Source of the DNA: Actinomycetota bacterium
GTDB taxonomy: Bacteria; Actinomycetota; Acidimicrobiia; Acidimicrobiales; Ilumatobacteraceae
DNA length: 41,557 nucleotides
Direction: 5' to 3'
Assembly: GCA_007279905.1 (NCBI GenBank)
Contig: QYPH01000003.1
Coordinates: 1-41,557 of the forward strand
Under the pieces are notes generated by a model. That model saw only the letters and a program-made list of their open reading frames with translations. It was not told the origin of the DNA and made no database searches. A program made the translations under genes and the position numbers. Positions 8,901 to 18,643 of this stretch are shown piece by piece; the stretch's first letter is position 1, and each line of letters opens with the position of its first letter.

Positions 8901-9464
8901 CTAGATCTCGCTCCTAGATCTCGTCACGTGCACGGGACTATCAAACCAGAGATTGGTAACGGCATCGGCCAAACTGCCACGAGCCGAACCAGCGTCGGTC
9001 ACAATCTCTTTCGGCGTGTCAGCAAATCGCAAGACCGATCCGACTCCCTGATCACCCACTACAACAACGAGTCGAACTCGACGTCTTTGTGGATGCTGGC
9101 TTGGTGGAACGCTTGCATCGCTGTCGTGATCGCTGTCGTGATCGCTGTCGTGATCATCGTCACGATCATTCTCGTCACGGCTGCGGTCGAGCGGTGCAGC
9201 CCATCCACATGTCAGCACCACTGCAGCATCAAACATTCGCACGATCGCACTCGTCGGCGCATCAATCAATTCGTATACATCGCCGTGCTCGGCAAGAAAT
9301 GTGATCCGCAATGCTCCATCTTCAAGGCGATCAACTCCCCCAACATCTACGACGCTGATGCCATACAGGCGGGCACGTTTCAAATCGAATCCATCGAGCG
9401 ACATGTGCAGGCTCTGCTCGACGCAAGTGGCTAGGGCTACTGGTGTATTTGTGTGTTGTGTCAT
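8901..9464 (-). CDS. Hypothetical protein with Asp/His repeat linker
   Basis: I do not recognise this 187-residue protein. Residues 1-95 look like a compact alpha/beta domain ([20 protein letters not shown], then [16 protein letters not shown]). An acidic low-complexity linker follows, with [13 protein letters not shown] encoded by 12-bp tandem repeats. A second basic-to-hydrophobic segment ([17 protein letters not shown]) leads into a C-terminal domain. There is no signal peptide or membrane segment. It lies upstream of nadA on the same strand and diverges from leuC. The His/Asp-rich linker could bind metal, but that is only a guess. Confidence 0.6.
   Translation of the reverse strand: MTQHTNTPVALATCVEQSLHMSLDGFDLKRARLYGISVVDVGGVDRLEDGALRITFLAEHGDVYELIDAPTSAIVRMFDAAVVLTCGWAAPLDRSRDENDRDDDHDSDHDSDHDSDASVPPSQHPQRRRVRLVVVVGDQGVGSVLRFADTPKEIVTDAGSARGSLADAVTNLWFDSPVHVTRSRSEI
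8903..8921. repeat. Duplicated TAGATCTCG around a stop codon
   Basis: TAGATCTCG occurs at 8902-8910 and 8915-8923. The palindrome AGATCT is therefore present twice and can pair as a hairpin. The upstream copy overlaps the stop of the Asp/His-repeat gene. It resembles the duplicated palindromes at the nadC and helicase gene ends. Confidence 0.45.
9119..9154. repeat. Three tandem 12-bp repeats inside CDS
   Basis: CGCTGTCGTGAT is repeated three times head to tail without mismatch. On the minus strand it encodes repeated Asp-His-Asp-Ser. It is an in-frame coding microsatellite, so copy-number change would lengthen the linker without a frameshift. Confidence 0.85.
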
Positions 9465-9541
9465 GCCCCGATGTGTACGTGAGACAGCACAGAGTGCACT
9501 TCAACGGTGATTTTTTATGTAATTCACGGCAGACTGGAGGA

Positions 9542-10957
9542 ATGGCAAATCCGACCTCGCACCCACTGACCTTGCCGCAAAAAGTGTGGGACCGTCATCT
9601 GGTCAGCAATGCGTCTGGCAAATCGGAATTGTTGTACATCGATTTACATCTTGTTCATGAAGTAACAAGTCCACAAGCGTTTGACGGTCTGCGTATCAAT
9701 AGCCGAACCGTGCGTCGTCCCGACCTCACTGTTGCAACCGAAGATCACAACGTTCCCACTAAAGACATTCACTTGCCAATTGCCGATCCGATCTCGGCAA
9801 AACAAATCGATGTCATGCGCGCCAATGCCAAAGAGTTTGGCATCACGCTGTACCCGATGGGCCACGAAAAGCAAGGCATTGTGCACGTCATCGGACCCGA
9901 GCAAGGTCGCACACTTCCCGGCATGACCATTGTCTGCGGCGACAGCCACACTGCAACGCACGGCGCATTCGGTGCTCTTGCGTTTGGCATCGGCACAAGC
10001 GAAGTCGAGCATGTTCTGGCAACACAGACACTTCCACAATCACGACCAAAGTGGATGAGCGTCACGGTTGACGGCACGCTCTCGCCTGGCGTCACTGCAA
10101 AAGATGTGATCTTGGCAATCATCGGTCACATCGGCACGGGCGGCGGCATCGGCCACGTCATCGAATATCGCGGATCTGCAATTCGTGCGCTGTCAATGGA
10201 AGGTCGCATGACCGTGTGCAACATGTCGATCGAAGCCGGCGCAAAGGCTGGTCTCATTGCACCCGACGACATCACGTTCGAGTATTTGAAGGGTCGTGAA
10301 TACGCACCATCTGGTGCGGCATGGGACTTGGCGGTTGCCGAGTGGCGCACACTGAGTACCGACGAAGGTGCTGCATGGGACAAAGAAGTAGTCATCGATG
10401 CTTCAACCATCAAGCCACAAGTCACGTGGGGCACAAACCCAGCTCAAGTTCTCGGCATTGACGACCGTGTTCCAAACCCCGACGACTACGCCGACGCAAC
10501 TGCACGCGACACCGTTGCTCGCGCACTCACCTATATGGGTCTCACTGCTGGCACGCCCATTCGCGACATCACTGTCGACACGGTGTTCATCGGTTCGTGC
10601 ACCAATAGCCGTATCGAAGACTTGCGCGCTGCTGCCGCGGTCTTCGAAGGTCGCACCGTCACCGTTAAACGCGTGATGGTTGTGCCAGGTAGCCATGCAG
10701 TCAAAAAGCAGGCAATCGCCGAGGGGCTTGACAAGATCTTTATCGCAGCGGGTGCCGACTGGCGCGAGCCTGGTTGCTCCATGTGCTTGGCAATGAACCC
10801 CGACAAACTCGCACAAAATGAGCGCAGTGCCTCTACATCCAACCGCAACTTCGAGGGTCGTCAAGGCCGCGGTGGCCGCACACATCTTGTCTCACCACAA
10901 ATCGCGGCAGCCACTGCAATCGCCGGCCACTTCGCTACTCCAGCCGATTTGAAATGA
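9542..10957 (+). CDS. leuC: 3-isopropylmalate dehydratase large subunit
   Basis: The aconitase-family subunit that, with LeuD, isomerises 2- to 3-isopropylmalate, and citramalate in the CimA route. It has 471 residues, as usual. [24 protein letters not shown] is the family signature. The 4Fe-4S ligands lie in [13 protein letters not shown] and [14 protein letters not shown] chose ATG 9542 ([21 protein letters not shown]); GGAGG lies almost on top of it. A longer in-frame start at 9443 would overlap the divergent gene and adds 33 atypical residues. leuD follows after ten bases. Confidence 0.95.
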   Translation: MANPTSHPLTLPQKVWDRHLVSNASGKSELLYIDLHLVHEVTSPQAFDGLRINSRTVRRPDLTVATEDHNVPTKDIHLPIADPISAKQIDVMRANAKEFGITLYPMGHEKQGIVHVIGPEQGRTLPGMTIVCGDSHTATHGAFGALAFGIGTSEVEHVLATQTLPQSRPKWMSVTVDGTLSPGVTAKDVILAIIGHIGTGGGIGHVIEYRGSAIRALSMEGRMTVCNMSIEAGAKAGLIAPDDITFEYLKGREYAPSGAAWDLAVAEWRTLSTDEGAAWDKEVVIDASTIKPQVTWGTNPAQVLGIDDRVPNPDDYADATARDTVARALTYMGLTAGTPIRDITVDTVFIGSCTNSRIEDLRAAAAVFEGRTVTVKRVMVVPGSHAVKKQAIAEGLDKIFIAAGADWREPGCSMCLAMNPDKLAQNERSASTSNRNFEGRQGRGGRTHLVSPQIAAATAIAGHFATPADLK

Positions 10958-10967
10958 GCAAGCTGTC

Positions 10968-11558
10968 ATGAAAAAAGTAAGCATCATCAGCGGTCGCGGA
11001 GTTCCTCTCAAGCGCTCCGACGTCGACACCGATCAGATCATTCCTGCCGAGTGGCTCAAGCGCGTCGAGCGCACGGGTTTCGAGAAGGGTTTGTTTTCTA
11101 CTTGGCGCGATGATCGCAACTTTGTTCTCAACGACGAGCGTTATGTTGGTGCATCGGTTTTGGTTGCTGGCCCAAGCTTCGGCGTTGGCTCGTCCCGTGA
11201 ACATGCCGTGTGGGCGCTGCAGCAAGGCGGATTCGATGCCGTCATCGCACCAAGTTTTAGCGACATCTTTCGCAACAACTGCACCAAAAATGGCCTGCTG
11301 CCGATTGTCTTGCCAGAGCCAACCGTCAATCGCATTTGGGCCATCATCGAAGAAGACGCGACAGCCGAAATCACCATCGACCTGCATCGCTTCACCGTCG
11401 AGATTCCGAGCGCCGGTATCACCGAGACATTCGACATGGACTCAGAGACTCAAGCGCGCTTCATCAACGGTCTCGATGACATCAGCATCACGTTGTCAGA
11501 TGCAGATGCAATCACCAAGTTTGAGGCCACTCGCCCCACTTGGCTCGCCGCCCTCTAA
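10968..11558 (+). CDS. leuD: 3-isopropylmalate dehydratase small subunit
   Basis: Partner of LeuC carrying the swivelling domain that completes the active site. It has 196 residues, as expected. SDVDTDQIIPAEWLKRVERTGFEKGLF and GPSFGVGSSREHAVWAL are the family hallmarks. The latter is the YLRxTR-equivalent loop that sets substrate specificity. It starts at the ATG ten bases after leuC, so the two are clearly one operon. No terminator follows; a 114-bp AT-rich gap leads to the carbonic anhydrase gene. Confidence 0.95.
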   Translation: MKKVSIISGRGVPLKRSDVDTDQIIPAEWLKRVERTGFEKGLFSTWRDDRNFVLNDERYVGASVLVAGPSFGVGSSREHAVWALQQGGFDAVIAPSFSDIFRNNCTKNGLLPIVLPEPTVNRIWAIIEEDATAEITIDLHRFTVEIPSAGITETFDMDSETQARFINGLDDISITLSDADAITKFEATRPTWLAAL

Positions 11559-11603
11559 ACCGCATCCCAGAAAACCCTTACAGGACATGCGATTTATCCA
11601 GAT

Positions 11604-11633
11604 TTGGAATCTATTTCTAAATATGACTAAACT
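11604..11633 (+). promoter_or_regulatory. Possible promoter of carbonic anhydrase gene
   Basis: The leuD to carbonic anhydrase gap is markedly AT-rich. TTGGAA, an 18-bp spacer and TAAACT could form a sigma70-type promoter about 40 bases upstream of the start. Other pairings are possible, so this is tentative. Confidence 0.3.
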
Positions 11634-11672
11634 GATCATAATTATCGTATATCAACCAATGGGGAGCACAAT

Positions 11673-12251
11673 ATGTCAGTTCTTAAAGAAGTTCTTAGCG
11701 CTAACGATTCCTATGTTTCGTCATTCGGTGTCAAAGGCACTCTGGCCCTCCCGCCAGCTCGTCAATTTGCGATTTTGACATGCATGGATGCTCGACTTGA
11801 TCCAGCAAAATATGCAGGACTCTCCGAAGGCGATGCACACGTCATTCGAAATGCCGGCGGCAGAGCAACAGATGACGCAATTCGCTCTCTTGTTATCTCC
11901 TACAAACTCCTCGGCACCAAAGAATGGTTCGTCATTCACCACTCCAATTGCGGCATGGAGTTTTTCACCAACGACGTGATGAGCGGATTGCTGCAATCGA
12001 GTCTTGAAACTGCCGCCCTTGGTGCCGATGGTTTCACCGATATCGGCAAAGGACCAGGTTCATCAGAAGGCAAATACATCAATTGGCACACCATTGCCGA
12101 TAACCCGAAAAGTGTTCTTGAAGATGTAAGCCGAATCAGGAATCACCCACTGGTGCCTAAAAACATCCCGATTTATGGCTACATCTACGATGTGACAACT
12201 GGTCAACTTGTTGAAATTGCTGATGCCACGAAAGCGGGAAAGGCCTCCTAA
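11673..12251 (+). CDS. Beta-class carbonic anhydrase
   Basis: A zinc enzyme that interconverts CO2 and bicarbonate in the cytoplasm. The 192-residue protein has the zinc ligands Cys37, His90 and Cys93, and the catalytic dyad Asp39/Arg41 (TCMDARLD and HHSNCGM). [15 protein letters not shown] is the other conserved block. It resembles the short single-domain beta enzymes of Gram-positive bacteria. The ATG at 11673 follows GGGGAG at a good distance. It sits behind leuCD but with its own AT-rich upstream region, and it converges on the helicase gene. Confidence 0.93.
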   Translation: MSVLKEVLSANDSYVSSFGVKGTLALPPARQFAILTCMDARLDPAKYAGLSEGDAHVIRNAGGRATDDAIRSLVISYKLLGTKEWFVIHHSNCGMEFFTNDVMSGLLQSSLETAALGADGFTDIGKGPGSSEGKYINWHTIADNPKSVLEDVSRIRNHPLVPKNIPIYGYIYDVTTGQLVEIADATKAGKAS

Positions 12252-12280
12252 GAAACGTTGCTAAACGTTTTCTAGAAAAC
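12252..12280. repeat. Hairpin-forming palindromes between convergent genes
   Basis: GAAACGTT-GCTA-AACGTTTTC forms a stem with one bulge, and GTTTTCTAGAAAAC (12267-12280) is a perfect 14-bp palindrome. The region overlaps the helicase stop and begins right after the carbonic anhydrase stop. It may act as a weak bidirectional terminator, though it has no long T-run. Confidence 0.45.
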
Positions 12281-13469
12281 TGAACAAATTGCGCAAGCGC
12301 ACGTCGTTCGAAAACACTTCAATTGGTGGCTGAATGTCGAGGCGTAGTCCGCGCTGGATGATGCGGCATGTGGTGTGTTGGTTGTATTCGGCCATAGTTA
12401 CTGCCCAACCATCTTTGCCCGCGCGCGCAGTGCGCCCCGAGCGGTGCAAATATGTTTTGACATCGAGAGGCGGTGCGTAATGAATGACGACCGCAACATC
12501 GTCGATGTCGATGCCGCGTGCTGCGACATCGGTGGCAACCAAGATCTTGAGTTTGTTGTCAGCAAATCTGCCCAATGCTTTTTCGCGCGCATTTTGTGGC
12601 ATGTCGCCGTGTAGTGCCGAAGCATCGGCGCCAAGTTTTTGCAGAGCCTCGGCAACTTTGTCGCAGCTGCGCTTGGTGTCACAAAACACCACGGTCTGAC
12701 CGGCTGCTGCAGCAATGTTGGCAATCACGCGGTCTTTGTCCATGTGATGCACAGCCAAAAACAAATGGCGCATCGTGCCCACCGTGTCGGTTGGCGAGTC
12801 AATCGAAACCTCGACGGGGTTTTTCATGTATCGCTTGACAAGGTTTGCAACTTGCCCGTCGAGCGTTGCCGAGAACAACATCGTTTGGTGCACTGCCGTC
12901 ACATGACGCATGATCCACTCAACTTGGGGCATAAACCCTTCGTCTGCCATGCGGTCTGCTTCGTCGATCGCCACAACCTGAATCGCGCTCAAGTCGCATT
13001 CCGAAGATTTCATGAGGTCGATCAGGCGCAGCGGTGTCGCAACAATGATCTCGACGCCCTTTTCGATCTCGACGACTTGCTTTTGCCTGTCGGCACCGCC
13101 GTACACAGCCAGCACTCGCACTCCACAATGCTTGCCAATCGGTCCCAACACTTCCGACACCTGCAGCGCGAGTTCGCGCGTTGGCACGATCACCAAACCG
13201 TGTGGTTTTCCAGGTGTCGCGGGCGCATCAATACGCGCCATCATCGGCACCCCAAACGCCAGAGTCTTGCCAGAGCCCGTACGAGCCCTACCCATCACGT
13301 CTTCGCCGGCTAGGGCTACGGGTATCGCCTCGGTCTGAATAGCAAAAGGGGCCGAGAATCCGGCGGCAGCAAGGCCAGCATCAATGCGGTCGGGCACACC
13401 AATATCGGCAAATCCTGTTGGCGTTTTCACTTCGGGGGTCGTCATCTCTCGAGTCACGCTACCAACCAC
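12261..13469 (-). CDS. DEAD-box RNA helicase
   Basis: An ATP-dependent RNA helicase of 402 residues, near the minimal two-RecA core. The Q motif lies in FAIQTEAIPVALAG. Motif I is ARTGSGKT, motif Ia IVPTRELALQV, motif II DEAD (AIDEADRMADEG), motif III SAT, and motif VI HRSGRTARAG. It lacks the long basic tail of larger DEAD proteins such as CsdA. A role in ribosome assembly or RNA decay is inferred from the family. The GTG at 13469 has CGGAG about ten bases upstream; an ATG at 13445 is the alternative start. Confidence 0.9.
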   Translation of the reverse strand: MVGSVTREMTTPEVKTPTGFADIGVPDRIDAGLAAAGFSAPFAIQTEAIPVALAGEDVMGRARTGSGKTLAFGVPMMARIDAPATPGKPHGLVIVPTRELALQVSEVLGPIGKHCGVRVLAVYGGADRQKQVVEIEKGVEIIVATPLRLIDLMKSSECDLSAIQVVAIDEADRMADEGFMPQVEWIMRHVTAVHQTMLFSATLDGQVANLVKRYMKNPVEVSIDSPTDTVGTMRHLFLAVHHMDKDRVIANIAAAAGQTVVFCDTKRSCDKVAEALQKLGADASALHGDMPQNAREKALGRFADNKLKILVATDVAARGIDIDDVAVVIHYAPPLDVKTYLHRSGRTARAGKDGWAVTMAEYNQHTTCRIIQRGLRLDIQPPIEVFSNDVRLRNLFSFLENV

Positions 13470-13584
13470 CGAGCGACACTCCGTGGCACTAGAACGCTAG
13501 ATGAACAATCTCGCCAGATAGTAGGCGTAGCCCTCAAAATTCTGTATGGTCAAACTTTCGTATTTAAACCCCAAGGAGGTGCTC

Positions 13585-13815
13585 ATGTCCACAGATAACG
13601 CTTCGTCGTCTCTCTCAAATTTCTCTTCACTCGAAAATCGTCATACCTGTGATGAAAGCGCCTTCACTGGTCGCAAAGGTATGCGCTACGACTGGCAGCA
13701 ATTGCTCGTTCCGTCAGACGCAGTTTTTGAAGCAAGTCTTGAAACTCTGTTGAGCTCACTCGACGCTCAGCACATCGATGCGGGCGATCAGTATTCGCCG
13801 ACAGCGTCGAAGTGA
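13585..13815 (+). CDS. Small hypothetical protein coupled to homospermidine synthase
   Basis: A 76-residue protein I do not recognise. It is Ser-rich at the N-terminus (STDNASSSLSNFSSLEN) and then has a conserved-looking core, GRKGMRYDWQQLLVPSDAVFE. The ATG at 13585 has a very strong AAGGAGGTG ribosome-binding site. Its stop overlaps the next start (GTGA), so the two are translationally coupled. There is no signal peptide or cysteine cluster. Its position suggests a role linked to homospermidine synthase, perhaps an accessory or regulatory peptide, but nothing in the sequence proves that. Confidence 0.65.
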   Translation: MSTDNASSSLSNFSSLENRHTCDESAFTGRKGMRYDWQQLLVPSDAVFEASLETLLSSLDAQHIDAGDQYSPTASK

Positions 13816-15302
13816 ACGCACCAGCCCCGACAGCACACAAACTTCCCCGCCGCACGCTTGTGCTGGGCTGTGGTTCTGTTGCTCAATGCGCGTTGCCATT
13901 GATGGTTCGCGATCTCAAGTTTGATCCGACGTCTATACATATTGTCGACTTCCGCGACAACCGCTCACGCGTTGCCGACCTGCTCAAAGCCGGAGTTACT
14001 TACGAACAAGATCGTGTGACTCGCGAAAACCTCGACGCGTTTCTTTCGGCACGCGTAGGCGACGGCGACTTGTTGCTTGACTTGGCCTGGAATATCGATG
14101 GCCCAACGATTATGGAGTGGTGTCGCGATCACAACGTGCGATATCTCAATACTTCTGTCGAGATGTGGGACCCATACGACGACATGGCGTCCACTCACCC
14201 ACTCGAGCGCACGTTGTACGTGCGTCATCAAGCAATCCGCAAGATGATCGAGCGCTGGGGCACTAACAACGGTGCATCTGCAGTTGTTGAGCATGGTGCA
14301 AACCCTGGCATGGTCAGTCACTTGGTCAAGCAAGCACTCACCGACATCACCACACAATTGCTTACCGATGGCAAAGCCGGCCCGCGCGCGACATCATTGC
14401 AAACTGCACTTGAGGCTCAACAGTTCAATGTGCTTGCACAACTCACTGGCACTAAAGTCATTCACATTGCCGAGCGCGACACGCAAGTGTCAAGCAAGCC
14501 AAAGCTTGTCAACGAGTTTTGCAACACGTGGTCTGTCGAAGGCTTTTACGAAGAGGGCGTCGCTCCAGCCGAGCTTGGTTGGGGTACTCACGAAAAGTGG
14601 ATGCCAGCCAATGCTCATGCGCACACCGACGACGGCCCGCGCAACCAAATCTGTCTTGCACAACCAGGCATGGAATCATGGGTGCGCAGTTGGGTTCCAT
14701 CAGGCGACACACTTGGCATGATCATTCGCCACGGCGAGTCATACACGATGACACAACATCTCACTGTCAAAAATGCAGATGGCACCGATGCCTATCGCCC
14801 AACGGTGCACTACGCCTACCATCCGTCCGATGCCGCGATCAACAGCGTGCTCGAGTTGCGTATGCGCAATTGGCAGATGCAACCAAAAGAGCGCATCTTC
14901 AATGACGAGATCATTGATGGTCGCGACGAACTTGGCGTGTTGCTGATGGGCCACGACTACAAGTCGTGGTGGACAGGTTCTACGTTGTCGATCCACGAAG
15001 CCCGCGCAATCATTCCAAACCAGAGCGCAACAACCGTGCAGGTTGCTGGCTCGGTTATCGGAGCCATCACGTGGCTGCTCGATTGCCCGTCGGAAGGCGT
15101 GCGCGTACCCGACGAGTTGCCTTGGAAGAAAGTGCTCGATGCCACTCGGCCATACATTGGGCCTATTCATTCGGCACCTTCCGACTGGACACCGCTCAAG
15201 AATCGCAACGATCTCTTCCCCGGTTATGGCAATGACACAAGCCTGCTCGATCATTCAGATCCGTGGCAGTTCGCCAATTTCTTGGCACCAACGCCGTACT
15301 AA
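13812..15302 (+). CDS. hss: Homospermidine synthase
   Basis: An NAD-dependent enzyme that makes homospermidine from putrescine (or spermidine plus putrescine). The 496-residue length suits the bacterial enzyme. The N-terminal Rossmann motif is VLGCGSVAQCALPL. DLAWNIDGPTIMEWC, LNTSVEMWDPYDD and VVEHGANPGMVSHLVKQAL are typical of the family and separate it from saccharopine dehydrogenases. The GTG start overlaps the upstream small ORF by four bases. PotABCD at 24.9-28.8 kb is the other polyamine function in the window. The leuA leader begins within 40 bp of its stop. Confidence 0.85.
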   Translation: MNAPAPTAHKLPRRTLVLGCGSVAQCALPLMVRDLKFDPTSIHIVDFRDNRSRVADLLKAGVTYEQDRVTRENLDAFLSARVGDGDLLLDLAWNIDGPTIMEWCRDHNVRYLNTSVEMWDPYDDMASTHPLERTLYVRHQAIRKMIERWGTNNGASAVVEHGANPGMVSHLVKQALTDITTQLLTDGKAGPRATSLQTALEAQQFNVLAQLTGTKVIHIAERDTQVSSKPKLVNEFCNTWSVEGFYEEGVAPAELGWGTHEKWMPANAHAHTDDGPRNQICLAQPGMESWVRSWVPSGDTLGMIIRHGESYTMTQHLTVKNADGTDAYRPTVHYAYHPSDAAINSVLELRMRNWQMQPKERIFNDEIIDGRDELGVLLMGHDYKSWWTGSTLSIHEARAIIPNQSATTVQVAGSVIGAITWLLDCPSEGVRVPDELPWKKVLDATRPYIGPIHSAPSDWTPLKNRNDLFPGYGNDTSLLDHSDPWQFANFLAPTPY

Positions 15303-15339
15303 CTACGGCGGGCGTTGCCCCGATATGCTGGAAATCGTT

Positions 15340-17176
<1,837 letters not shown>

Positions 17177-17182
17177 CTCAAC

Positions 17183-17188
17183 TAGTCT
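17183..17188 (+). promoter_or_regulatory. -10 box for leaderless ferredoxin mRNA
   Basis: TAGTCT, six bases before the ferredoxin ATG, just behind the leuA stop. The predicted transcription start coincides with the ATG. No -35 element is evident. Confidence 0.5.
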
Positions 17189-17194
17189 GAACAC

Positions 17195-17386
17195 ATGCAG
17201 ATAATTGTTGACTTCGACATGTGCGCTGCCACAGGTGGTTGTGTCAATCAGGCGCCAGAGGTGTTCGAGATTCGCGATGACGGTTTCCTTTACGTATTAC
17301 AAGAAAACCCAAACGAATCGTTGCGCGCAAAAGTAAAACTTGCCGAAGACTTGTGCCCTACCGGCGCCATCACCATTACCGACTAA
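17195..17386 (+). CDS. 3Fe-4S-type small ferredoxin
   Basis: A 63-residue electron carrier. Three cluster cysteines are visible: Cys10 and Cys16 in CAATGGCVNQAPEVF, and Cys54 in LCPTGAI. A position that would hold the fourth cysteine of a 4Fe-4S ferredoxin lacks it, so a 3Fe-4S cluster is expected. Such ferredoxins serve cytochromes P450 and other oxygenases in actinobacteria, but no partner is nearby. The mRNA is probably leaderless (TAGTCT six bases before the ATG). pyrF follows after 15 bp. Confidence 0.88.
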   Translation: MQIIVDFDMCAATGGCVNQAPEVFEIRDDGFLYVLQENPNESLRAKVKLAEDLCPTGAITITD

Positions 17387-17401
17387 CACGCACAAGCACT
17401 C

Positions 17402-18217
17402 GTGGGCTTCACTTCCAAACTCAACTCTGCTTGGGCCACAAATAATTCGGCATTGTGCGTGGGGCTCGACCCCGACGTCAGCAAACTTCCAGCGCATCTC
17501 AAAGCCGATCCACTTGGCATACAAAAGTTTTGTATCGACATCATCGATGCCACTGCCGACACGGTGTGCGCATTTAAGCCACAGATTGCGTACTTCGCTG
17601 CCATTGGCGCAGAAGCGCAATTGCAAGCAGTTTGCGACCACATTCGCACGCAGTACTCGCACATCGTGCTCATTCTCGATGCCAAGCGTGGCGACATTGG
17701 CGACACAGCCACGCTGTATGCGCGTGAGGCTTTCGAGCGATATCAAGCCGATGCCGTCACCGTCAATCCATATTTGGGCACCGACTCGCTCGAGCCATTT
17801 TTGCGCACGCCCGGCAAGGGCACCATCGTGTTGTGCCGCACATCAAATCCGGGTAGTGCCGAGTTCCAATCCCAACTCATTAATGACGAACCCTTATACA
17901 AAGTGATTGCGCGTACCGCAGCAACCAAGTGGAACACGATTGGCGATTGTGCTCTTGTAGTTGGCGCAACGTACCCAACCGAGTTGGCCGAAGTGCGAAG
18001 CATTGTTGGCGACATGCCTTTGCTTGTTCCTGGCATTGGTGCCCAGGGCGGCGACATTCAAGCCGCAGTCACTGCCGGCCGCACTGCCAATGGCACAGGG
18101 CTCATCATCAACTCTTCGCGCGCAGTTCTCTACGCAAGCAACGACACCAATTTTGCTCAAGCTGCTCGCACTGTGGCACTCAACACACGAGATGCCATTC
18201 GCAAATTCTCCAACTAA
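17402..18217 (+). CDS. pyrF: Orotidine-5'-phosphate decarboxylase
   Basis: Decarboxylates OMP to UMP, the last step of pyrimidine synthesis. The 271-residue length and sequence fit the mycobacterial-type subfamily. The catalytic motif is [13 protein letters not shown], with the Lys-Asp network. CVGLDPD near the N-terminus and [17 protein letters not shown]-type residues at the phosphate-binding end are also seen. The GTG at 17402 lacks a Shine-Dalgarno sequence and lies 15 bp behind the ferredoxin gene, so coupled translation is likely. The SCP2-like gene follows after ten bases. Confidence 0.93.
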   Translation: MGFTSKLNSAWATNNSALCVGLDPDVSKLPAHLKADPLGIQKFCIDIIDATADTVCAFKPQIAYFAAIGAEAQLQAVCDHIRTQYSHIVLILDAKRGDIGDTATLYAREAFERYQADAVTVNPYLGTDSLEPFLRTPGKGTIVLCRTSNPGSAEFQSQLINDEPLYKVIARTAATKWNTIGDCALVVGATYPTELAEVRSIVGDMPLLVPGIGAQGGDIQAAVTAGRTANGTGLIINSSRAVLYASNDTNFAQAARTVALNTRDAIRKFSN

Positions 18218-18227
18218 AGTTCAGTTC

Positions 18228-18641
18228 ATGCCTCATCCGTTTTTGTCTGAAGAGTGGATCACTGAAGCACGAATTATTCGTGCAAAATATCAAGATCAAG
18301 TTCCCAAAATCCCCATCACGATTCGCATGAACCAGGTCATCACCAAGGTTCCGTTTGGCAACAGCGACATCAACAGCCACATCGACACGTCAACTGGCGT
18401 TTTAGTGATGGATTTAGGTCATATAGGCGAGCCAGACCTCACTGTCACAACCGACTATGAAACCGCACATAAAGTTTTTTTTGATCAAGATCCGCAGGCT
18501 GGCATGCAAGCATTCATGTCGGGACGAATCAAGGTTGACGGCGATGTCAGCAAGATGTTGATGCTGCCCTCAGTAATGCCAGCAAGTGATCTAGCCGATC
18601 AAGTTGCTGCTGAAATTCGCAGCATTACTACGCTGCAATAA
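18228..18641 (+). CDS. SCP2 sterol-binding domain-like protein
   Basis: A 137-residue single-domain protein resembling the SCP2 sterol-carrier fold. VLVMDLGHIGEPDLTVTTDYETA and KVFFDQDPQAGMQAFMSGRIKVDGDVSKML carry the family's typical FMSGKIKVxGD-type motif. Such proteins bind hydrophobic ligands such as fatty acyl chains; the ligand here is unknown. I chose the ATG at 18228, ten bases after pyrF; a longer frame would overlap pyrF. TAAAGT ends seven bases upstream, so a leaderless start is also possible. It converges on the MFS gene. Confidence 0.8.
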   Translation: MPHPFLSEEWITEARIIRAKYQDQVPKIPITIRMNQVITKVPFGNSDINSHIDTSTGVLVMDLGHIGEPDLTVTTDYETAHKVFFDQDPQAGMQAFMSGRIKVDGDVSKMLMLPSVMPASDLADQVAAEIRSITTLQ

Positions 18642-18643
18642 AA

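Noticed and set aside
9119-9154. Short tandem repeats as a CRISPR array
   Set aside because: The copies are contiguous 12-bp units with no spacers and lie inside a coding frame; no cas genes occur in the window.
8928-9434. Plus-strand open frame opposite the Asp/His-repeat gene
   Set aside because: It is an antisense shadow: its composition and the in-frame repeat make sense only on the minus strand.
9443-9541. Long start of leuC at 9443
   Set aside because: It adds 33 atypical residues and overlaps the divergent gene. The ATG at 9542 gives the normal family length.
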